A stretch of 44,661 bases of DNA from Gammaproteobacteria bacterium (GTDB lineage Bacteria; Pseudomonadota; Gammaproteobacteria; CAJXQU01): assembly GCA_026984775.1 (NCBI GenBank), contig JALSRM010000010.1:1-44661 (forward strand), in the 5' to 3' direction. The notes beneath the pieces are model-generated. The model was not told where the DNA came from. It worked only from the letters and a program-made list of their open reading frames with translations, and did not search any database. The stretch's first letter is position 1. Every line of letters begins with the position of its first letter. Positions 35,877-44,000 of this stretch are shown here, in pieces. Both the position numbers and the translations under genes were made by a program.

Positions 35877-36918
35877 ATGGTTGCAACAACCTGTAAAATC
35901 AATCGACCAAACGTATGTTGAACATGCATCAGCCAGACAGGAACAATTGACCAAACCACCGGGTTCGCTTGGTCGACTAGAATCTTTGGCGATCAGGCTG
36001 GCAGGCCTGCAGGGCAGGGAATCTCCTCAAATGGAGCGGATTAATATTACGGTTTTTGCTGCAGATCATGGCATTGCTGCCCAAGGGGTATCCGCTTTTC
36101 CTCAATCTGTAACGCTGGAGATGATCCGTAATTTCTCTGTTGGAGGCGCAGCGATCAGCGTTATTTCAAATCAGCTTGGTGCCAGCTTGAACGTGATCAA
36201 TCTCGGAACAGTAGAGGTCGGTGAGGAAATAGCTGGAGTCAGTTATTTCCCGTTGGGTCACGGGACGGCTGATTTTAGCCAATCACCTGCGATGACTGAA
36301 GAACAAATGGCAAAGGCGCTTGATATCGGACGGGATGTGGCCATCGATGCAAAGAATAAGAGTATCGATCTTTTTATCGGTGGTGATATGGGGATTGCCA
36401 ACACGACGGCAGCAACAGCAATGGGCTGTGCGCTACTCGATCTGGATCCAGATGATTTGACAGGTCCAGGTACGGGTCTGGACGAGTATGGGATCAGGCA
36501 CAAATCGGAAGTGATCAGAGCAGCACTCGTGCGCCATGGTCACGCACAGCAACCATTGGAGATCCTACGTCATTTCGGCGGTTTCGAGATTGCTGCGCTC
36601 GTTGGTGCCTATCTCGCGTGTGGACAGGAGGGGATCCCTGTGTTGGTCGATGGATTTATCACTACGGCAGCCGCTTTGCTTGCCTGTCGGCTGAACCCAG
36701 ATCTGCAGGAGTGGCTTCTTTTCAGCCACACTTCGGCTGAGCCAGGTCATCAATTGATGTTGCGATCATTGAATGCCGAACCGATTCTACATCTGGGCAT
36801 GAGACTGGGTGAGGGTAGTGGTGCTGGTGTTGCGGTTCCCTTGCTGCGCATGGCCTGTAACCTGCACAATCAGATGGCTACATTTGCCGACGCAGGTGTG
36901 GCCGGTAAATGCAGATAA
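35866..36918 (+). CDS. cobT: Nicotinate-nucleotide--dimethylbenzimidazole phosphoribosyltransferase
   Basis: Makes alpha-ribazole phosphate, the lower-ligand nucleotide of cobalamin. The 350 residues contain LTKPPGSLGRLE, ITVFAADHGIAAQGVSAFP and the C-terminal catalytic RLGEGSGAGVAVPL (Glu316, equivalent to Glu317 of the Salmonella enzyme). The start is again TTG, with AAAGGAG seven bases before, and lies inside the end of cobU. Its presence suggests benzimidazole-type lower ligands. Confidence 0.94.
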   Translation: MSLEWLQQPVKSIDQTYVEHASARQEQLTKPPGSLGRLESLAIRLAGLQGRESPQMERINITVFAADHGIAAQGVSAFPQSVTLEMIRNFSVGGAAISVISNQLGASLNVINLGTVEVGEEIAGVSYFPLGHGTADFSQSPAMTEEQMAKALDIGRDVAIDAKNKSIDLFIGGDMGIANTTAATAMGCALLDLDPDDLTGPGTGLDEYGIRHKSEVIRAALVRHGHAQQPLEILRHFGGFEIAALVGAYLACGQEGIPVLVDGFITTAAALLACRLNPDLQEWLLFSHTSAEPGHQLMLRSLNAEPILHLGMRLGEGSGAGVAVPLLRMACNLHNQMATFADAGVAGKCR

Positions 36919-36937
36919 TATGAAGTTGTTCTTTGTC

Positions 36938-36949
36938 TTGTCATGACAA
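36938..36949. repeat. Perfect 12-bp palindrome over the cobS start codon
   Basis: TTGTCATGACAA covers the cobS ATG (36943). It could be a small operator, an mRNA hairpin masking the start, or chance. Confidence 0.3.
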
Positions 36950-37695
36950 ATCCTTTGCTTTCGGATTGGCTGCGATCATTTCTGATTGCAGTTCAGTTTC
37001 TGACTTCTATTCCAGTCATGATCAGGGGTGAGATCCAGCCACAGGACAACGGTCGTGCAGTAGTGTTTTATCCACTCGTTGGTCTGATTCTGGGATCGAT
37101 TCTGTATGTCCTGTTCAGCTTCCTTGAACCGTCTGGCCTGTCTGCCGCGATAACACTTACGATCTGGGTAACCCTGACAGGGGCATTGCATCTCGACGGT
37201 CTTGCTGACAGCGCGGATGCATGGATGGGAGGCCATGCCGATCGCGAGCGTACCTTGACAATTATGAAAGATCCGACGGCGGGTCCAGTCGCTGTGGTCA
37301 CACTGATCCTCGTTTTACTTCTGAAATGGGCAGCATTGCAACACATGATAGAAACAAACACCCTCTCTATTGTCTTTTCTCTGATACTTGCACGTATGAT
37401 GGTCGTCGCCCTCTTGATGACCACACCTTATGCCAGAGAAAATGGCCTTGCTGCTGAGATGCAGCAAAATCTGCCAAAGAAAGTGACCGCCCTAGTGCTG
37501 CTTGGGTGTACCTTTTTATTACTGTTAATGGACTGGAAAACAGCAGTGACTGCAATGATTACAGCAGTTTTAATCACGCTCTATCTGCGTCACATGATGT
37601 TGAAAAGAATTAACGGTTTTACAGGCGATACTGCCGGAGCCCTGATTGAAATGGTTGAGCTTGGCGTTCTGGTTTCGCTTGTTGTAATTGATTGA
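36943..37695 (+). CDS. cobS: Adenosylcobinamide-GDP ribazoletransferase (cobalamin synthase)
   Basis: Inner-membrane enzyme joining adenosylcobinamide-GDP and alpha-ribazole (phosphate), the last assembly step. The 250 residues have six to seven hydrophobic segments. The family motif begins HLDGLADSADAWMGG, with the Asp-rich catalytic loop, and ends ERTLTIMKDPTAGP; the family usually has MKDSR-x-G here. No clear SD; the ATG overlaps an eight-residue upstream mini-frame by ATGA. It is 24 bp after cobT and ends the cobUTS cluster. A CobC phosphatase gene is not seen. Confidence 0.93.
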   Translation: MTNPLLSDWLRSFLIAVQFLTSIPVMIRGEIQPQDNGRAVVFYPLVGLILGSILYVLFSFLEPSGLSAAITLTIWVTLTGALHLDGLADSADAWMGGHADRERTLTIMKDPTAGPVAVVTLILVLLLKWAALQHMIETNTLSIVFSLILARMMVVALLMTTPYARENGLAAEMQQNLPKKVTALVLLGCTFLLLLMDWKTAVTAMITAVLITLYLRHMMLKRINGFTGDTAGALIEMVELGVLVSLVVID

Positions 37696-38314
37696 AACAA
37701 AGAATCTCGTCAAGTTCACATAAACGTAAAGAGTCGTGAATAACCCTATCCCGTTTGTTTAAAGGATGGGTCATCAAGAGTAAAACATGTGAGGGGTAAG
37801 ACAAAGGAGAGGAGTAAATCGCTTGATATTAAAGATACTGAGCCAGGGCCCTTACCTGACCATCAACAGGAACCGTAAAAAATGTAACGACAGTCAGCGT
37901 ATATTCAAAGATTTTTCTTGTTCGTATCCACCTCACAGATAACACACAGAAACAAAAAGACTAGGCTGGGAAGAACGAAAGCTTGGACAGTTTGTATACC
38001 GGTTGTTCAACTCACGAATAGTATACTGTATTGGTGTTTTTAAACCCGATTTAGCCCAGGCAACTGGATTCATAAAGAAGTTATTTTTACCATCAGGTCA
38101 GTTTTACGAGAAGCTGCCAATACGTTGGTGCTTTATGTCAGGCATTTCAGAGGAGTGGACAACAGGGTATTTACATTTAGAGAATACCGATATTAATAAT
38201 ACCTGTGAAAAACAGTTATATCCTGATTGAACTAAGAAGAGAATAAATGCTGAATTTCGATTCAGAACAAGGCTATCAAGAAGGATAATTATATGATTAA
38301 TCAATTGGTTAAAA
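37696..38314. other. AT-rich non-coding stretch between cobS and tRNA-Leu
   Basis: About 620 bp with no gene I can defend. A 75-codon frame at 38003-38230 (TTG start, no SD) resembles nothing I know. A 39-codon frame at 37823-37942 has an AGGAGAGGAG-like SD but also only a TTG start and no recognisable content. Composition is visibly more AT-rich than the neighbours. It may be a decayed insertion behind the 3' end of the tRNA gene, but I see no att repeat or integrase remnant. Confidence 0.4.
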
Positions 38315-38401
38315 TGGTGCCCAGGAGAGGACTTGAACCTCCACGGGGTTGCCCCCACTAGCACCTGAAGCTAGCGCGTCTACCAATTCCGCCACCTGGG
38401 C
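38315..38401 (-). tRNA. tRNA-Leu (anticodon CAG)
   Basis: An 87-nt class II tRNA with encoded CCA (38315-38317 on the + strand as TGG). Acceptor GCCCAGG/CCTGGGC, anticodon stem CTAGC/GCTAG with the CAG anticodon complementary to 38365-38367, a long variable arm with GGGG/CCCC pairing, and T loop TTCAAGT are visible. It reads CUG leucine codons. Confidence 0.95.
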
Positions 38402-38511
38402 CTTGATTAATGTCTTCCCAAGCCTCATATGGATGTGAGACCATAGTCAGACAGTACGTCTGTAACATAATCCAAGGACGCGCAATCTACCCGACCAGAC
38501 CGAAAGTGTCA

Positions 38512-40749
38512 ATGAAAAAAAAGAAAAAGTACGGAAAAAAAATCGATAAATTTTATCAACGCGAGGTCTCGAAGTATGAAAACCCGATTCCCAGCCGAGA
38601 ACTGATTCTGGAGTATCTCAAGGATTGTAAAGGGCCGCGAAAGTTTGATGAGATCGCAGCTGATCTTGCGATCACCGATGAAGAACAATTGGTTGCCCTC
38701 AAACGGCGCCTGAGAGCAATGGAGCGTGACGGACAGTTGGTTTACAACCGACGTGGTGGGTACGTTCCTGTTGATGAGATTGATCTGATCTCCGGTCGTG
38801 TTATAGGTCATCCTGACGGATTTGGCTTCGTTGTACCGGACAAGGGTGGTGATGACATCTATCTTTCAGCTCGTGAAATGCGCAGACTACTGCATGGTGA
38901 TCGGGTTCTTGTCAGTGTCGTTGGTTTCGATCGCCGTGGCCGGCCAGAAGGTACTGTTGTCGAAATCCTGGGACGTGCAAATAAACAGATTGTTGGCAGG
39001 TATATTGAGGAAGATGGTGTTGGCTTCGTTGTTCCAGATAACAAGCGTATCCATCAGGACATCCTGATCCCACCAGATGGCAAAGGTGATGCAAAAAACG
39101 GTCAGATAGTCGTTGTTGCTCTGGTCAAACAACCGGACAAAAGAACTCAACCTATCGGTAAAGTAATCGAAGTGATGGGCGATCATATGGCTCCCGGAAT
39201 GGAAATTGAGGTGGCTATCCGTGCCTATGATCTGCCCACAGACTGGCCAGAGGCAGTAGAAGAGCAGATTGCGGATCTAAGCCCCGAGGTTGATGAAAAG
39301 GATAAACAACCGAAAACATATCCTCGAACCGATCTGAGGGCATTACCCCTTGTCACTATCGATGGAGAGGATGCCCGCGACTTTGATGATGCCGTTTATT
39401 GTGAGCGATCAGGAAAAGGCTGGCGCCTGATTGTTGCCATTGCCGATGTTTCTCATTACGTAAAAACAGGCACACCGCTAGATCAGGAAGCCCACAAGCG
39501 TGGTACATCAGTCTATTTTCCTGATCGTGTGATTCCCATGTTGCCTGAAATTCTATCTAACGGACTCTGTTCATTGAACCCCGATGTTGATCGACTCTGC
39601 ATGGTTTGTGAGATGCAGGTTGATGCAGAGGGTCAGGTCAAACGGCATCGCTTTTTTGAAGGTGTAATGCGATCTGCTGCACGACTGACCTACGAAAAGA
39701 TGGCTGCCATTGTAATCGACAAGGATACTGTACTACGCAAGGAATATAAGCATATCGTTTCGCATCTCGATGATCTCTATTCACTCTATAAGCTGTTCAG
39801 AAAAAATCGTGAGAAACGTGGCGCTATTGATTTCGATACCACAGAAACCCGGATCATTTTTGGTGATGACAGGAAGATTGAAAGAATTGAGCCTCTGATA
39901 CGAAATGATGCCCATAAACTGATCGAGGAGTTCATGGTCGCAGCCAACGTTTGTGCAGCCAAATTCATGCTGAAGAACAAAATTCCATCACTCTATCGCA
40001 TTCATGAAGCACCTGATCCAGACAAGATTAACGATACACGGACTTTTCTCAACAGCCTTGGTCTCAAACTTGGGGGTGGGGACAAACCAACGGCAAAGGA
40101 CTTTGCCAGACTACTGAAACAGGCAGAGGGCAGGGAAGATGCCCACCTGATCCAGACCATTTTGCTTCGCACCATGCGTCTTGCCGTTTACAGCCCGGAT
40201 AATATTGGGCACTTCGGTTTGGCATTCGATGCCTATACTCACTTTACTTCGCCCATTCGGCGGTATCCTGATTTGCTTGTTCACCGGGCCATCAGACATA
40301 TAATCCGGCATGGCGATCCTGCACAATATCACTACAGCTACAGTGATATGCAGAACTTTGGCGATCACTGCTCCATGACCGAACGTCGTGCCGATGAGGC
40401 TACACGAGATGCTGTTAGCTGGTTGAAGTGTGAATACATGATGGATAAGGTTGGAGAAGAGTTCGATGGTGTGATCACGGCAGTGACTTCATTTGGGTTG
40501 TTTGTGGAGCTCGATGATATCTTTGTCGAAGGACTGGTGCATGTGACCGCCCTAAAACATGATTATTATCAATTCGATCCTATTCACTTTTGTCTCAAGG
40601 GTGAACGTACCGGCAGAGTTTATCGTCTTGCCAACAAGATTAGAGTCAAAGTTGTACGTGTCGATCTGGATGATAAGAAGATCGACTTTGAACTGGCAGA
40701 GAAACCCCAAAAAACAACCAGCAAAAAGCGCCGTCGCAAAAACTTTTAA
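38512..40749 (+). CDS. rnr: Ribonuclease R
   Basis: Processive 3'-5' exoribonuclease that degrades structured RNA and acts in mRNA/rRNA quality control. From the ATG at 38512 it is 745 residues. It has an N-terminal winged-helix segment (about 20-90), two cold-shock domains, the RNB catalytic domain with DARDFDDAVY (Asp287, 290, 292 and 293 coordinate Mg2+), an S1 domain (FDGVITAVTSFGLFVELDD) and the basic tail KKRRRKNF. The frame is open to 38410, but that part is unlike the family and abuts the tRNA. GTG at 38506 is another possible start. The second half of the common rnr-rlmB pair is missing here. Confidence 0.93.
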   Translation: MKKKKKYGKKIDKFYQREVSKYENPIPSRELILEYLKDCKGPRKFDEIAADLAITDEEQLVALKRRLRAMERDGQLVYNRRGGYVPVDEIDLISGRVIGHPDGFGFVVPDKGGDDIYLSAREMRRLLHGDRVLVSVVGFDRRGRPEGTVVEILGRANKQIVGRYIEEDGVGFVVPDNKRIHQDILIPPDGKGDAKNGQIVVVALVKQPDKRTQPIGKVIEVMGDHMAPGMEIEVAIRAYDLPTDWPEAVEEQIADLSPEVDEKDKQPKTYPRTDLRALPLVTIDGEDARDFDDAVYCERSGKGWRLIVAIADVSHYVKTGTPLDQEAHKRGTSVYFPDRVIPMLPEILSNGLCSLNPDVDRLCMVCEMQVDAEGQVKRHRFFEGVMRSAARLTYEKMAAIVIDKDTVLRKEYKHIVSHLDDLYSLYKLFRKNREKRGAIDFDTTETRIIFGDDRKIERIEPLIRNDAHKLIEEFMVAANVCAAKFMLKNKIPSLYRIHEAPDPDKINDTRTFLNSLGLKLGGGDKPTAKDFARLLKQAEGREDAHLIQTILLRTMRLAVYSPDNIGHFGLAFDAYTHFTSPIRRYPDLLVHRAIRHIIRHGDPAQYHYSYSDMQNFGDHCSMTERRADEATRDAVSWLKCEYMMDKVGEEFDGVITAVTSFGLFVELDDIFVEGLVHVTALKHDYYQFDPIHFCLKGERTGRVYRLANKIRVKVVRVDLDDKKIDFELAEKPQKTTSKKRRRKNF

Positions 40750-41096
40750 AGATGCGTTTGCCAGACTTTTCTGATGAGTCTGACTACTCCTGAACGTTGG
40801 TCGAGAGTGAAGGTGACAATTCCTAAATTTATTTTGTACGAATAGCTTTTATGAACTGAAATCAGTTCTACTTACCGGAAATAGAATTCTAAGAGTACCC
40901 TGAAATGCATAGGAGAACTATCATTGGTGTGGTAATCCGGCCAATTTGAATATCTCATTAACCGCTTGATCAAATGCAGACACTTTAAGAGCTGAGTGCT
41001 AGGCTTAGTCATGAACAGGTGTTCGATTGTCTCATGCACGCCATTCTTTCCTGAAAGACACTTCGATTACCTCAAAGAGGGGATTGTATTTCGGCC
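40750..41096. other. Non-coding gap between rnr and the TIR/WD40 gene
   Basis: 347 bp, AT-rich and without a supportable gene. A 6-bp stem CAGACT/AGTCTG with a 9-base loop lies at 40762-40782, just after rnr, but lacks a T-run and is at best a weak terminator. I see no clear promoter for the downstream gene; GAGGGG at 41077-41082 is 14 bases from its ATG, too far for a normal SD. Confidence 0.4.
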
Positions 41097-44000
41097 ATGA
41101 CTGATTTTTTCATTTCCTATGCCAGAGAAGATAAGCCGTTTGTAGAACGACTTTATTCTGTACTTGATGAAAAAGGATACGAATCCTGGGTTGACTGGGA
41201 AGGGATCCCACCCAGTGCCGAATGGATGCAGGAGATCAAGACAGCGATTGATGCGGCGGATTGTTTTGTTTTTATTATCAGTCCGGACTCAATTTCATCA
41301 GAAATCTGTCGTCTTGAACTTGAACATGCCATCTGCAGGAACAAACGTCTGCTGCCCGTTCTCTATAAAGAAACTGAGACCGCAAAAATTCCTCGTGAGG
41401 TTGCGAGTATCAACTGGCTTTTCATTCAGGAATCAGATGATCTTGATTCTTCCGTCAACAAGTTTATCGAAACCATCAATACCGATCTGGAACGTGTTCG
41501 AACACATACGCGTCTGACAGTCCGTGCAGCTGAATGGCAAGCCAATGAAAAGGATGAGAGCTTATTGCTACGTGGACGCGATCTGAATGAAGCAGAACAA
41601 TGGCAGACAAAATCTATGGAGGGTGAGCCGTTACCAACACGAAGTCAGATCGACTTTATCAAAAGCAGCCGAGAAGCTGCCAACAACAGACAACGCAAAA
41701 TCCTGATTTCGGTTGTCGCAGGATTCTTGTTGATGACGATACTGGCTATTTTCGCTTGGAGCCAACGTGGTATAGCTATCGATCAACGTAATCAGGCCGA
41801 ACAGGCTCGATCAGAAGCCGAGCATCGATTGCTGCTGTCAACGGCACAGGTTTTGGCGGGTGAGGCGCCTGTTCAACAAAATGCGGATAAAGATGAACGT
41901 GCAGTTCTGTTGGCACGTCAGGCCTGGTTATTTAACCAGCGCGCAAACGGTCAGGTCATTGCACAAATTGATGATGCGCTGCGAAAAGTGCTGAGCAAGC
42001 CCTATTTTAGCACGGTACTCAACTATCATACAGATATAGTCAGGGCGGTCGCCTTCAGTCCGGATGGAGTGTATTTTTTAACAGCAGGAAAGGATAAAAA
42101 CATTGCTCTGTGGAAATGTGATCAATTAAGTCATCCCCTGGCTGTATTCAAGGGGCATAAAGGGGCGATCACAGGAGTAAAATTCATTGCAAATGGCCAG
42201 CAGTTTGTCTCATCCAGTGCGGACGGAACGATCAAGTTCTGGTCACGGGAGAACCCGGAAAAACCGATCAAAACACTCGATAGTGGTACAAAAGAATCCT
42301 TTGGAGAACTGGCCGTCAATAAAGACGAAAATATGATCGCCGCCGGTGGGAGACATACTGTACGGATCTGGCGTCTAGAGGGTGACAAGACATTACTTGA
42401 ATCTTTGAATCTGGCCGGTGGGTTTGGTGCTTCACTTGCCTTCAGCCCTGATGGAAAACTACTGGTCTCTGGCACACTGGATGGTCGCATTCGGATCTGG
42501 AAAACGGACAACCTCAATAAACCGCCAAAAGTACTGGATCCTGATGCAGGCGGACTTTTATCACTGGCTTTCAGTCCTGATGGTAAAAAACTTGCGGCAG
42601 CTCCGGCGGGTTTGAATGTTGTGTTATACGATATGAAACACCTGAATCAACGGCCAACGCTGCTTAAAGGACACAATGACTGGATCAACACCGTCATCTT
42701 TAGCCCCGATGGCAAAAAACTGATCACGGGTAGTGGCGGTGAGATGATGCGTGGCGATAATACCGTCCGGATCTGGGATATCGATCATCCTGATCAGAAA
42801 CCAGTCATACTGACCGATCATTCATCCAGTATCTATACCGCTGCGATCAGCCCAGATGGCAAAACATTGGTTACCGGGAGCAAAGATCGAACAGCACGTG
42901 TATGGAATCTTGTAGAACCTTATGCTCAACCAACGCGTCTTACAGGTCATATAGCACCAGTCTGGGATGTGGCGTGGAACCCGGATGGCGAAACACTGGC
43001 TTCGGTAGCGGGTAGTTTTTTTGCCACGGGTGATTTTACTGATCCCAATGCAGAAAATCGTAATCTGCATTTCTGGAAACCAAACATCAAGGGTTCTCCG
43101 CCCGTTGTTTTTCTCGGTCAGGGAGATATTGATCATCGAGTTCAGTTCAGCAAAAAGGGTAGCCTCTTAGGTGATTTGTCTTATTACCTGAATTATAAAA
43201 AAGAGCAGCCAAGGTGGACACTGGCCACTCTGGATCAAATCTACGCAAAAAAAGCTCGCGGACGCTTCAGTGTCAAAACAACTGTCGCACTCAGTCCAGA
43301 CGGTCAATGGGTTGCCAGTTTGACCCGTGGAAATAATGTTAGCCTCGTCAATCTGTCTGATCAGTCAGAAAGGCCGATCATCCTCAAAAACGGGCAGGGG
43401 AAATTGGCAATCCTCGAATTCAGTCATAATGGTAAGTTGCTCGCAGCAGGCAGTGAAAAAGGAACTGTACTAATCTGGGATATTCAACATCCGGATCATG
43501 CTCCCAAACTGTTGGATGATCACCGAGGCAAGATAGTGACGCTGGCTTTCAGTCAGAATGATCAATTACTGGCGGCTGCTGGCAAGCAAAAGATCGTTCT
43601 GGTCTGGAAACTGGATGAGACCGGGTCAGCACCGTTACGCCTGAAAGGGCCAGAGTCCTGGATCCTGTCATTGGCATTTACAAAAGATGACAAACGACTG
43701 GCCGTTGCATCAATGGACAAGACAATACGCCTATGGATGCTGTCAAATCCTTTTGCATCGCCTGTCGTGTTGCATGGTCATCAGAATGCTGTCAGGAGTA
43801 TTGCCTTCAGGCCAGATGGTAAAATACTTGCGTCTGGATCCGATGACAAGAATATTTTGTTGTGGCGTTATGACACGACAGATCTTGCCGATCACGTTTG
43901 TAAAATCGTTGGCCGTAATCTGACGCTGACTGAATGGAACCAGTTTGTCGGTTCGCATTATCCTTATGAAAAGACCTGTTCAGAAGTGCCCGTACACAAC

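Noticed and set aside
38003-38230. 75-codon frame in the cobS/tRNA-Leu gap
   Set aside because: TTG start, no SD, no recognisable motif and composition like the surrounding non-coding DNA.
41097-41490. TIR gene as part of a Thoeris-type (ThsA/ThsB) system
   Set aside because: No SIR2/SLOG or other ThsA-like effector is visible upstream, and the WD40/repeat architecture differs from ThsB; downstream genes are outside the window.
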